Part shown: piece after piece, positions 21,404 through 32,783 of the stretch | Layout of the letters: every line of letters begins with the position of its first letter | How positions within the stretch are numbered: the first letter of the stretch is position 1 | Assembly (NCBI GenBank): GCA_947561395.2 | Contig: OX387184.1 | Span: 57,409,197 to 57,473,196, forward strand | Length of the DNA: 64,000 nt | Direction: 5' to 3' | DNA from: Buxus sempervirens | Lineage: Eukaryota; Streptophyta; Magnoliopsida; Buxales; Buxaceae | The notes under the pieces: generated by a model | What the model was told of the DNA's origin: nothing | Database searches by the model: none | Seen by the model: only the letters and a program-made list of their open reading frames with translations | Made by a program: the position numbers and the translations under genes

Positions 21404-24400
21404 ATGATTAACACATTGATTTGGAATATTAGAGGTGCTGCCAATTCTGACTCTGTCAACATGCTGAAATCTCATGTAGCGTCTAATAAGGTCCAGTTGC
21501 TTGCCGTGCTTGAGCCTATGTCTAATGCAACACGATGCCAATTAGTTGCCAAAAGAATAAAGCTGAAACGTTCCCTTTGTAACAATGGAAATGATAGCAA
21601 GATTTGGGTCTTCTGGTCTGATTTTATACAGTTGGACATCGTTGTGGCCTCGGACCAGTATGTTACTGCATTGGTTAGTTCGAACAGTGTCACCAATCTC
21701 TCTCCCTTCATGATAACTTTTGTTTATGATAAATGCGAAGTGACTGAGAGGCGAAATCTCTGGAACGACTTGATGTCTTTTTCTGCATCTGCTACTCACC
21801 CTTGGCTCATTGGAGGTGATTTCAATGCCATTCTTGCTGTTGAGGAAAAGTTAGGAGGTCGATCTCCTAATCCCCAATCCTTGCATGACTTTCAAGACTT
21901 TGTTCAGTGTGCTGGTATTAAGGATTTAGGTTTTTGTGGAGATAAATTCACTTGGTGCAACGACCAGAGTGGTCAAAGAAGAATTTGGGCAAGGCTGGAC
22001 AGAATTTTGGTGAACCATCAGGGTCTTCATGCAGCAGCTTCCTTAAAAGTCTCCCACTTGCCTCGGGTTTGCTCGGACCATTGTCCTCTATTGTTATCTC
22101 TTGTGCAGTCTGTGAGACCTTCAGGTGTGGGCCTTTTCAAATTTCAGAAAATGTGGATTTCTCATACTTCCTTTTTGGATTTGGTAAAAAATGCATGGAA
22201 CTTTAATCTATGGGGCTCTCCACTATATGTCTTCTCTAGGAAATTAAAACACTTAAGAGCGACTCTCCGAAAGTGGAATTGGGAGGTCTTTGGGGATGTT
22301 CATCGCAGAATAGAGCTTTTATCTCTGAAAATTGCAGATCTGGAAAATGACCTTCAAAATCAATGGGATCAGCAAAGGTCTGAGCTTCTTCACTCTTTAA
22401 AGAAGGAGCTAATCTCTAATACCTCCCAACAGGAATCCTTTTATAGACAGCAATCCAGAGTTAAGTGGCTCCAAGAAGGGGACTGTAACACAAAGTTCTT
22501 CCATGCTTCTCTGCAAGTCCGAAAGCACAAGAATTTGTTGTCAGGAAATGGTTGGTTTTCTGACAACCCTAGTATCCAGGATGAAGCTGTCACTTTCTTT
22601 TCGGATTGTTTCACTTCCTCTACTCATACTATTAATGATTCCATGGATTACATCCCTAATATTCTGGATCATAGTGCAAATGTGAAGCTCACGTTGCCCC
22701 CTCGATTGAGGAAATTAAGATAGCCACTTTTGATCTTTGCCTGGATAGCGCTCCAGGTCCAGATGGCTTTACTGGTTGGTTCTTTCAAAGCTGTTGGGAT
22801 ATTATAGCTGATGACTTACTGGCGGCAGTTACTGAATTTTTTAATGGAGGTAATCTTCCCATCTCTTTCACTGCTTCTCACATTGCGCTTATTCCTAAGG
22901 TGGATCAGCCGGGTTCCTTTTCGGACTTTCGTCCTATAAGCCTTTGTAACTTTTCGTATAAGATTATTGCTAAGATTTTGGCTTCAAGGCTGTCGGGTGT
23001 TCTTCCTAGTATTATCAGCAGAGAGCAGAGTTCTTTTGTTAAAGGAAGAAACATATCTGACAGTATCTCTCTTGCCCATGCGATGTGTCAGGACATCAAC
23101 AAATAATGATTGGGAAGCAACATTATTATTAAGCTTGATATGGCCAAGGCTTTTGATAGAATGGAGTGGGATTTCCTCTTGGAAGTGTGCAGAAGGTTTG
23201 GCTTCTTTGATTCTTGGTGTAATCTCATTTCTCGTTGCCTTAATAACTGTTGGTTCAGTGTTCTCTTAAAGGGCTCAGCTTGTGGCTTCTTTAAATCATC
23301 TCGTGGACTTCGTCAAGGGGATCCTTTATCCCCTTTGCTCTTCATCATAGCTGAAGAGGTTCTTAGCAGAGGGTGCTCTCTCTGGTTCAGGAAGGTTCTA
23401 TTGGTTGCTTTCATACAGGTAGAATGCCTGTCCGTGTTTCCCATATCTTGTTTGCAGACGACGTGCTAATTTTCTCAAATGGAAAAAGATCATCAATGGT
23501 TAATCTTCTAAAGTTTCTCAAGGATTATGAGGGAGCTTCGGGTCAATCAGTTAACAAGTCCAAGAGCTGTTTCATTGCATCCTCCAAAATATCTCCTACT
23601 AGATTGGATATGCTTCAGTCCCTCTCTGGTTTCAGAAATGTCAGTTTGCCAATTAAATATTTGGGGGTTCCTCTATTTCACAGAAGAGCATCTCTACCCA
23701 TGTTTTCTGAAGTTCTTGAGAAGATTCAAAAGCGCATCAGTGGTTGGAAATCCAAACTCTTGTCTCATGGTGGGAAATTGACACTCATTCAAAGTGTCTT
23801 GTCTAGCATTCCAATCCATTCTTTATCTGCTATTCCCCTTCCTAAAGCTGTCTTGAAAAGAATCGAAGGTGTATTTGCTAACTTCTTCTGGGGAGAGAGC
23901 CCTGAATATGGGGCCAAGAATCACTGGTTAAGATGGGACAGAATTACAATTCCCAAAGCAGAAGGTTGTCTGGATGTTAAGTCTATTGCTGAAGTCATGA
24001 GGAGTCTCCACATAAAGATGGGATGGAGGGTTCTCTATGGGGATAGCTTATGGGCAGATTTCATGCGAGCTAAGTACTGTGGTAGGAACCATTCTCAAGA
24101 TCTTAAGGACAGGTGTGGAAGTTCAAAAATATGGAAAGCAATTCTCAAAGTGAAGGATGTAATTTCTGACAATACAGCTTGGTCTATAGAGGAAGTCATG
24201 TTAGCTTTTGGTTTGACCACTGGTCTCACTTATGGAAACTGGTGGACTTCCTTCAAGGTGAGGTTCTACCTCTTCCTGAAGCTCGGGTGATCGATTTCAT
24301 TACACCCCTTGGCACCTGGAATCTTGATGTCCTTAAGGATGTTCTTCCCCAAGACATAATCTCTCGTATCGAGGACCTTCATCTGAGCCTATCTAATCTC

Positions 24401-25546
24401 AAAGATAAGCCGTTGTGGAAGCCTTCTTCTTCAGGTATTTTTTCTACCTCCTCTGCTTTGAGCATTGTTAGAACTCGTGGAGTTTCTTTTCCCTGGAGTA
24501 AAACTATTTGGATGAATTTTATACCAAATAAGATTGCTGTGTTCTTCTGGAAAATTTTGAACGGGGCGATTCCTACAGATGATAGGATCCAACTCAATGG
24601 TATCCAGATGTGCTCTCAGTGCAACTGTTGTTTCAACAAAAGATTTGAGACTCTCAATCATTTATTCTCCTTTGGCGATATTGCTCAATCTGTTTGGGAA
24701 TATTTCACCAATTGTTTTCAAAGTCAGTTTCACCCCCTTCATGACCTAGCCACCAGAGTATCCTTTTGGTTTAGTGCTAGCTCTTCTGATCAGTGTAGCT
24801 TATTGTTCAAAGCAACTCCCCTGTTTATTTGTTGGGAAATATGGATCTCAAGGTGCAAAAGCAGATTTGAAGATGATGCCATGGTTGGAAGTCAAATTAT
24901 CAGAAAAGTTCAGCATTGGTTGAAGGAAGTATCCTACCTCACAAAGCCTTCAAAAAACTGTAAGCTCGAAGGTGCTTTGATATTGGATCAAATGAATATT
25001 TTTTCTCCTTATATTAGACCCCCCAAAGTTCACTTTGTTCGTTGGTTTCGACAAAGGACCTTTCCATTCATTTTGAATGTGGATGGCGCTTCTAAAGGCA
25101 ACCCAGGAATATCGGGAGGTGGTGGAGTCATTCGCAATTCTACCGGTCTTTTCCAGGTGGCGTTTTCAGCTAGTTATGGATTTACCTCCAATCTTTTGGC
25201 TGAGTTGCTTGCTTTAAGGGACGGCCTTCGATTGGTGGACTCTCAAGGCTTCCAAGATCTGGATATTGAATCCGATTCCAAGGTCTTGGTTGATATTGTT
25301 AATGGTTTGGCTTCCGTCCCATGGAAATTTTTTATCTGGTGGAAAGAAATCAAAGAACGACTTAATAATTCTAACCGGCCAGTGAAGCATGTCTTTAGGG
25401 AAGCAAACTCAGTGGCAGATGCACTTGCCAACGTGGGATGTGCCCACTCCTCACAGAAACTTTATGTTGCTCACTCAGATTTATCTTCTCAGGTTCAAAA
25501 ATGTTTGTTTCATGACCGAACTGGTTTGTACGGCATCAGGCAGTAG
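21404..25546 (+). pseudogene. LINE ORF2 (endonuclease, reverse transcriptase, zf-RVT, RNase H), broken
   Basis: The endonuclease (21404-22715) starts MINTLIWNIRGA and has GGDFNAI and SDHCPLL. The reverse transcriptase follows with [29 protein letters not shown] and the catalytic FADD (near 23456). A zf-RVT region (about 24505-24700) and a C-terminal RNase H (VDGASKGNPG, ELLALRDGL, ESDSK, near 25078-25440) complete a full-length plant L1 ORF2. Frameshifts near 22715, 23365 and 24185 and tandem stops TAA-TGA at 23104-23109 make it non-functional. Confidence 0.9.
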
Positions 25547-25773
25547 TTTTGTTGTTTTGTTGGGGTTAGGCTAGACGTCCCCCCCATTGTTGCTCTTCCT
25601 TTTGGCTGTTGGTTTTTCTTGTAGGGGTAAGGTTCGTTGTCCCCCCCTTGCAGGTGTAACTCTTCTTTTTGGTATTAATATACAGTTCAGGGTCTGCCTC
25701 AACCCTCCTCCCACCGCTGGAGTGCCACCATGGCTATTCATGCCTTAGTGGGTTTTCTTAAAAAAAAAAAAAA

Positions 25774-25887
25774 GACGGCAGTAAGCCTTTGCGTTCTTGG
25801 CTCAGGCCATCCTCTTTCTCCATGTTTCTGGGTTTAACATCTTGAGATGCCGCCATTGATGGCCTTGACGTTTCTCCCTTCACCTTG
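25774..25887 (-). pseudogene. Broken sulfotransferase copy, N-terminal piece
   Basis: Directly after the LINE A-tract the sequence matches the start of the intact sulfotransferase, including the ATG (about 25857) and residues like MAASQDVKPRN, plus leader sequence shared with 3137-3165. About 255 bp corresponding to 2800-3055 of the intact gene, containing the PKSGTTW loop, are missing between this piece and the one ending at 15771. The gene is therefore both interrupted and deleted. Confidence 0.85.
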
Positions 25888-26663
25888 CCTGTGTATTAAT
25901 AGGAGTTAAAAGAAGAAGAAGCAGTGTATGATTCAACGTCAAGAGACTACCAAAAAAACAAAATAAAAAAAATGATTCAACGTCTAAGAATTGTAATTGG
26001 GAGGAATGTGGAGATACTATTGTGTGGTGGCACCCCAGAGAGTCCTTTCTTGTAACGCCCCGGATCCGAGTCACATGAAAAACCCGTAACTCGTATCCAG
26101 AGGTCATTATAGTTTACAGGATCGCATTACCAGAGTAAAGAAAACATGAAACTAAATAATTCTATGCAATAGAGTGCGCTAAACAATCCCAAAGTAAAAC
26201 TCACATGACCAAATTTCACTACCCGCAATTATCGGCTCTCCATACGTATCTGAAAAACAACAGAAATAAAAGAGTGAGATACGAATATCTCAGCGAGTAG
26301 CACATGCATGCATAAATACACATCTGCAAATTTAAAACTTCTATGATCGAATAATCAGACGAGAAAACAAGGAATAACCGGTGAAGTCTGGGTACCCTTT
26401 TCTTTTATATTGTTGACCCCAGAGTATAGGAAACCATCTAACGATAAGCAATCAACATCGGTAATACCTTGGTCAACAAAACCCAGATCAGTTCCAGAAA
26501 ACATTATTATTATAATCCATGCTTCAACAAGACAAATTCCACTAAGTATCCCATGGTATTCCAACTGATAAGTAAACAACAAATCCACATGGTCAATGTC
26601 ATACAAATATTTGATTGGGTAATCAACATGCCAGAGCGACCTCCACACCTCCATGTACACAGT

Positions 26664-26785
26664 TCCGGCCTACTCAGGGTTTCGGATACTCTGAAATGAC
26701 GGCCTACTTAGGGTTTCGTCATCCAATGCCAGCCTACTCAGGGTTTCGACATTGACAACCAGGCCTACTCAGGGTTTCTAGCTGC
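26664..26785. repeat. Short tandem repeats inside the chromovirus solo LTR
   Basis: Four units of about 30 bp share CCTACTCAGGGTTTC (one has CTTAGGG). The solo LTR at 42342-45689 has an analogous tandem block (TGTACTTGGGATG-type units, 44696-44830) at a comparable place, so a repeat-prone segment seems typical for this LTR family. Confidence 0.75.
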
Positions 26786-27390
26786 TCTACACCAGTCGTG
26801 GCAACACTCCATGGCCATGCCATTACTCTAATAAAATAAAAGCATCACATTACTAAGCTTAGACATCTGGATCCAGGACAAGCTAGACCAAAACAGTAAA
26901 ACATCGTATAATCTCAATTCCAATATCAAAGTAAAACTATTCATTCCACATCATGTAAAACCCATCACAGTTCATCACCTGTCCCTCTGGACCAAGCAGT
27001 ATCTCAAGTACTTTCAGCATTTTCTCATTTTCGTAACACATGCCATTCAGAAACAAAACTCAATTCATTCATACCAAGGAAATCCTTACAATACATTTAA
27101 AGTTTCCAAACAAGTGAAACCAGAATAGAATAACTCCTCAATCAAAACAGTGTATAAAACAGAGTGAATGTAACTGGTAACTCTTAGTGGTTTGGCATCC
27201 GGCACGACACTCATAAATAACCTAAACTCAACTTGGAAGCTTTTAAGAAGTTAACTAAATTTTCCTCTAATATTTTCATAGGCAAAGTAGATCCCAAAGT
27301 TCCCAAACAAGTGAATAGTGAAGTGGTTTAACCCTTAAGACACCCAATTACTCTTGGCTAAATCAGATTTCCATTTCAGTAAGTAAAATA

Positions 27391-27557
27391 GGGTAGGCGC
27401 TCACTTCCTGAAGTGGGCGCCAGGTGAACGTCGGTCGGCGGTAAGAAAAATAGGGTAAAATGTAGCTTGCGCTCACTCGACGCTAAGTGAGCGCGAGATA
27501 GGCGTGAGCTGAGCGCCAGGTTCGCGCGAGCTGAGCGCCAGGTTTTCGAGTGCACGT
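27391..27557. repeat. GC-rich palindromic block interrupted by the nested LTR
   Basis: GCGCTCAC/GTGAGCGC and GGCGCC arms form several imperfect palindromes, and CTGAGCGCCAGGTTCGCGCG is repeated. The block resumes after the nested LTR at 30423-30530 with the same words. GC content is far above that of the surroundings. A weaker GC-rich block with GGCGCT words lies at 60785-60915 in the related LTR. Confidence 0.65.
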
Positions 27558-27992
27558 TGTAGACACCAAAAAATTGCACGATTTTTGATAAATCTTGAAG
27601 GAGAGAAATATTTTATTGAATTTTCAATTCTTAGCATTGGGTTTAAGATCCTTAACCCATTTGAATCCAAAGCCGCAAAGGAAAAGGCCCGAATTCAATC
27701 TTTTATGCAAAGTCAAACTTTTTCGGGTTGAATTTTGTTGACTTTTGACCCCAGAAAATGAAATATTTTTTTAAAGCAAGATTTGAAGATAATTTTTCCC
27801 GGTAATCAGGTTTTTAGCAATGTTATTGCATAAATGAATTTTTTGAGATTTTTAATCTTGACGAATACCTTGGTATTAACATGTTGAATCTTTTTACCGG
27901 ACTTGAAAAATCGGAATTTAGCCTGGAACTGGAAAGTTGACTTTTTATTCACTTGGAATTTGGGTCTGGAAATATTTTTAATGGATTCAAAT

Positions 27993-28095
27993 GGGGGGGG
28001 GGGGGGTGTTTGCTTATTTACATGTAATATCTTAAGTAAATGGAGATTAAAAAATACGAGGACATTTACTTAAACGATATTACATGTAAATAAGC
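27993..28095. repeat. G-run followed by a long hairpin in LTR U3
   Basis: Fourteen G bases (27993-28006) followed by inverted ~31-bp arms ending at 28095. This is the same structure and position as at 16207-16309 in the other LTR. Confidence 0.8.
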
Positions 28096-28138
28096 CTGGC
28101 CTGTGCAGCTAAGGCTCAAAACCAACCAAAAGTGTGCT

Positions 28139-28405
28139 GACCGTTGTATATATGCGGTTTTTGAGAATTTGGTCTCAACCGCCCTGTATGTACGGTTGCA
28201 ACCGTATACACAGCACGGTTGATATCCATGCTAGTTGCGTGAGCTGCCACGTGGCTTCGCGAAGCTTCGGCCGTTGAGCCGCGTGGACAGCAATCAATTA
28301 AAGCATAACTGAATTGAACCGTCCTGTATGTGCGGTTGAGATGAATTTGCATAGAAACCGCACATATAGGACGGTTCTGTAGAAACCGCACTGAGTATAC
28401 GGTTT
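28139..28405. promoter_or_regulatory. Palindrome array in U3 (AACCG...CGGTT type)
   Basis: Six units with AACCG and CGGTT arms around a ~10-bp centre, at about 28139-28160, 28176-28198, 28198-28221, 28317-28337, 28355-28376 and 28383-28405. The last unit lies about 200 bp upstream of the TATA box. Equivalent in place to the arrays in the other Tat-type LTRs. Confidence 0.72.
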
Positions 28406-31400
28406 TGGCTGTTTCGGGGATTTGCGAAATGGCTCGATCTCTGAGCCTTATTTACGCATATTACCTCTCTATCAGGGACTTGAACTCCCTATTTCACCCT
28501 CCGAAACTTGCTGAATTACTCCAATTCAAGCCTTGGAGGAGAATTGGAATAATCTAGAAGGCCTTTTTGGCCTACCCTTTGGACTCTTCTACCCTTGACT
28601 TGGCCTATAAATAGAGGGGTCCTCCTCTTGCAAATGGCTGAGAATTTGAGGCATAGAAGCTCTGCAAGAAGGAGGAGAAACTCTGCTGGATTGTCTACTC
28701 AACTGCTCAAGCTACTAAGGTAAAGCTCATTTGGTTTTCTAGCTTCCTCTTTACTTTTCCAGCAATCTCTCCTTCTACCTTTCTGTAGTGTAAGGCCTTG
28801 GTGATTGCTTGTAGCCCCAAACCACATCCAAAGTACCTGGGAATCCTCTCTAGCCGTAAAACGTGAAGAGAGAGCCTTGGGAAAAAGATGTTGGAATGGA
28901 CCCTCTAGGCTTAGAACCTACTTTGAATAGCATGTTGATCTTATGATAATTTTGTGCTTGATGTGATTTTGATTTGCATATGGAGAGGATGCAAGGATCC
29001 ATGCTCTCAATAGCAATGGATCCCAATCTTCTCCTAGAAATGTGATTTTCCACACCTCTTCACACACTTTTCACTTTTTACATCAAATAGGCTAGATCTT
29101 GGACTTTCCATGTTCAATATGGAAAATCTGAGATCCCAGGCCTCAGAATGAATTTTAGAACTTCATGAGATAGTTTTTGTTGATTTTTAAGAGTTTTTGT
29201 CGAATTCACTTGCACACATACACTAGTTTGGCTTTTCTCTTCAAAAACTTCAAAACAGGGCAGCATCTGTGGCCTGTCTTAGAATGCTTGTAACTTCATC
29301 CTCCGGATGAATTTTTGAGTGATTCCAAAGACATGTGATAGATGAGCATGTCTAGTTTATATCTGGAAAATTTCGTTCAATTTCATGTAGCCAATTGTTG
29401 ACACCATCTGTTCAAAGTCTGTAAGTCAGTTCAGCCTAGATTGCTGAACTTGCCGCTTTGATGGTGCACCGTTTGCTCAGTTTTAATCCGTTTTGTGTGA
29501 TTCTAATTTCTGAGTTTTCCTTGAGAAGTCTATTTTCATTTCCAATTGGTTTCAGCAGATTTTGATCTGTTTTGTGCCTTGGGTGTTCAATTGACTCAGA
29601 GATGCTCGCTGGCATAGTCCAGAGCTAATCTGTGGTCTTCTAGGCCTGTTCAAGAGAGCACACAAGTCACATCCGGATTGAGTTTGGTGTGAGGTTTATC
29701 TCTTTGGAAAGGTGGCACAACATACTTCTTCCATGAAAATTTTCATGAATTTTTATTGAGCCAAACTCCACGAATAGGACTTTGAAAATGCCTACTCATC
29801 GCTTTTTCTGAGTTATAAACAGCAGATTTCAGATGTGGATTTCTCTCTCATTTTAAGTCGGATTGAGCTGAATTTTTTACTGTATACTCTAATATATACC
29901 AGTTTTCAAATGGGTTTGGTTTCATTGGATTTGGATTTAAATTGAGTGAGTTATGGTTAATAGAAGCTTTCAAGTTCTCATAATCTGATTTTTCCAGATT
30001 TGCCTTGAATTGGTTTTGCTTCAAATTTTACCTTGAATTTTATTCACTCATGAAGTTCTAAGAGGTGATATATCCATGGAGAGAGTTCATATTTATTGGA
30101 CTACTCATGTGGAATAATCACTTACATTTAAGCATCCTTTGTCCTTTTTTATTAGCAAACAATCTTTAGCATAAGCAAGCATGCGGCAACCGTCTTAGAC
30201 GGATGAGTGGGCGTGCCTAACACCTTCCCCCACTCATAAATAATTCCCCTTACCCAATCTCTGGATTTTCCTTATATTAGAGCTACTTTGGCTCTATTTG
30301 GCTTTCATGAACCATTTGGTGTCCATTCACACCCTAACTTGGATGGTGGCGACTCTTTACATTTATCGATCCCCGCGTGACGATATCGGAGGTCATCCGA
30401 GATGACAAATCCATGTCTCACACACGCGAGCTGAGCGCCGGGTTCGCGCGAGCTCGGCGGTAAGAATAATCTTAACTAGGCGCCTACCTCCTAGGTGAAC
30501 GCGAGTGGGCGCCAGGTTCGCGGATACCCCCTGCGATTTTCAGTTCTCTGTAAATTCGAGATCTATAAGTCTGGCTGGTTTGTTTCGGTCTGTTATTGCT
30601 CCAATACCCTCCTAGTACTCCCAGAAGACTTCCCAACCACTTTTGGATTTAATCTAAATACATTTAATTTCAAGATAAATTCCGGTCTCCGATTCTGTTT
30701 CATGTCATTCCAGAAAAACTAAAAGAAACTCAGAGATCATTTAAACTACAACCATGCATCAGAATAATCTCGAGAAAACATAAAACACAAAACCCCAGTT
30801 GTAAATCAGTGCTACTCACCTTAGTATTGAAGACCTTCAAACTTCCGGCCATCTTGGGGATTTGACTGCGAGACCTAACCCGCTGGACTGCCGCCCTAAC
30901 TTTCTCCCGAGCAGCAACTTTTCCTAAATCCCCGAAAACTTATAGGAGCTTCCTATTTATAGACATCGCAAGGATTTGACCTAATTTCCCTTTTATTCCT
31001 CGAATCCCTGTTATACCCTTTATTAGTGTAGGGTTTTCCCCTGATCTTAACTATTTACCCAATTTTTATTTATTTCCGGGTCCGAATGTAACCTATTTAT
31101 AGTTCCACTTAAATTTCTTTAACACTAATGAACCACAAATTTCCTAGCAATAAATTCTTTCTTTTTTTATTTTATTTTATTTTTTGACTGTTAATTTATT
31201 TTATTCTATTATTTTTATTATTATTATTTTTCTCAAAACTGGGGTTTTACATTTCTGTTGGTGCATGTCTACAGTATACGTGGCAATCCAAAGATTCCTG
31301 TAACATTTTGTCACGTTGAGCCAAGTCAAGCCTGAACGTCGATTAAATTTAGACTCGCTCGGCAGAAGGCGTTTTGAAGTGTCGCCAGATCAAGCCATTT

Positions 31401-31454
31401 GGGCATTTTTAATTTGTTCAACTGGTCAAACGAACACGAGCTGCACGTGGAAGA

Positions 31455-32330
31455 TTAAATTATGAGGAAATTAATTTTTAGTGTTTTTTTGAAAATAATT
31501 AAAATTAAATAACCCAAAGTTTTGAATTTTAACTTTTATGTAACTATTATTAAAAGAAATAAATTTTAGTAACATTTCTCCCCCGAATAAATTCTTCCAA
31601 GTACACCCTTGTATTCACATAATTTGTACAAGCAAAAAAAAAAAGGGAAAAGTAATTTTTAATGATAATTTTTAAAATATTTAAGATTCAGTCAGCAAAG
31701 TTTTGAATTTTAACTTTTAATAATCCTTTATAAAATAATTAATTTTTAGTAACATTTTACTATTACAAGACAACTATTCCAAAAATGCCCTTACATCAAT
31801 CATCCAAATGACTTGTACAAGTCACTCACTTTAGGTACAAGTCATTTTATTGACTTGTACAAACTAATTTATTGACTTATACAAATCTAAAATGGCTTGT
31901 ACAAGTTAACTTATTGCTTGTACAAAATCTTGGGAGTGAGTTGTATAAGGCATTTTTGGAAGAATTTATTGATTGCTATTAAATGTTACTAAAAATTAAA
32001 TATTTTGATAAAGGTTCATTAAAAATTAAAAATTAAAACTCAAAACTTTACTGATTGAATCTTAATTATTTTGAAAAATATCACTAAAAGTTAATTTTCC
32101 CATAAAATAAGATTGTACCTTTTATTAACATTGTGTACTAACATGTACAAATCATTTTATTGGCTTGTACAAAATGAGTGATGTAAGGGTATTTTTGGAA
32201 TAGTTGATTTGTAATAGTTAAATGTCACTAAAAATTAATTATTTTGATAAAGGTTCACTAAAAGTTAAAACACAAAACTTTGACGATTGAATTTAATTAT
32301 TTTCAAAATTCCTTTAAAATTTTAGCAATT
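31455..32330. repeat. Nested AT-rich inverted repeats (MITE-like)
   Basis: Two copies of a ~130-bp segment (with TTTTGAATTTTAACTTTTA and AATTTTTAGTAACATTT) lie on the left and two inverted copies on the right. The inner pair gives a candidate element at about 31645-32101 with GGGAAAA/TTTTCCC ends; the outer pair spans the whole region. Between them are many copies of GACTTGTACAA. Target duplications are not clear. No coding region. Confidence 0.6.
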
Positions 32331-32400
32331 TTTGGCCGGATTACTTGTGTTTTTTTCTAAGTGGGCCCATATAAAACATTTATACAAAAAGGTAATAATA

Positions 32401-32703
32401 CTAACCATTGGATGCTTCATCTAGAAGCATTATACTTTGGAGTGAAATTGTTTGCTGCAAGACCTTGCGGAAGACACTGCAGCCGCCACGACCTATGGTT
32501 TTTATTGTGAAAGCGTCTTTTTCTATTTTTGAATGTGAAAAGACATAGGCCATGAGATTTTGCATGTTTGTTGAAAAACACAGGCTTGGTAGTATCTCAG
32601 GGCCGCTACAGGATCTTGCTGCAAATGATTTCATCCCTCCCACTTCAATAGTATAAAGCAATTCAATCAAGAATTGCAAATGATTTCGTCCATCAGCAAC
32701 CAT
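32401..32703 (-). CDS. Unrecognised 100-codon open frame
   Basis: I do not recognise this protein. It is an uninterrupted frame starting with ATG at 32703 (MVADGRNHLQ) and is not obviously repeat-derived. It lies in ordinary-looking sequence between the inverted repeats and the insertion point of the giant retrotransposon at 32784. It may be an exon or the 3' part of a host gene disrupted by that insertion, or a chance frame. Confidence 0.25.
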   Translation of the reverse strand: MVADGRNHLQFLIELLYTIEVGGMKSFAARSCSGPEILPSLCFSTNMQNLMAYVFSHSKIEKDAFTIKTIGRGGCSVFRKVLQQTISLQSIMLLDEASNG

Positions 32704-32783
32704 TCTCAGAAAAGCCTCTCACATTTTCAAAATCAAAAACTTTTTAGCAATCCTCCACAAAACTTTCCAACGATTCTCCACAT

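Larger units (their letters stand above)
19378..25773 (+). mobile_element. L1-type LINE (non-LTR retrotransposon), decayed
   Basis: Two coding regions and a terminal A-tract (25759-25773) in the order expected for a plant L1. The 5' limit is uncertain: 19380-19545 is GC-rich with repeated GCGACCTGGGTCGC-like palindromes and may be its 5' leader. The 3' untranslated region is 25547-25758. No convincing target duplication is found, because the left side is gypsy leader and the right side is sulfotransferase. Confidence 0.85.
27558..30422 (+). mobile_element. Solo LTR, Tat-type gypsy, nested in another solo LTR
   Basis: It starts TGTAGACACC and ends GTCTCACA (2865 bp). Flanks are CACGT (27553-27557) and CACGC (30423-30427), a 5-bp duplication with one T/C difference. 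No primer site or tract adjoins it. It has the G-run and hairpin (27993-28095), a palindrome array (28139-28405) and a TATA box CCTATAAATAGAGG at about 28604. The first ~540 bp are very close to the LTR at 15772, while the following ~300 bp differ, so the U3 is mosaic. Confidence 0.87.
26051..31251 (-). mobile_element. Solo LTR of a chromovirus-like gypsy element, with a second solo LTR nested inside
   Basis: On the minus strand it starts TGTAAAACCCCAGTTTTGAG and ends GGGGCGTTACA. TTTCT flanks both ends exactly (26046-26050 and 31252-31256). Its termini match those of the solo LTR at 42342-45689. Without the nested LTR at 27558-30422 its length is about 2.33 kb. It contains a conserved block with GAGATACGAATATCTCA (about 26276) also seen in the other two chromovirus LTRs. 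It lies in the upstream flank of the broken sulfotransferase. No genes are supported inside. Confidence 0.88.

Noticed and set aside
19369-25789. GTAAGCCTT on both sides of the LINE as a target duplication
   Set aside because: The right copy lies 7 bp after the A-tract inside ordinary sulfotransferase sequence and the left copy is in gypsy leader, so the match is most likely chance.
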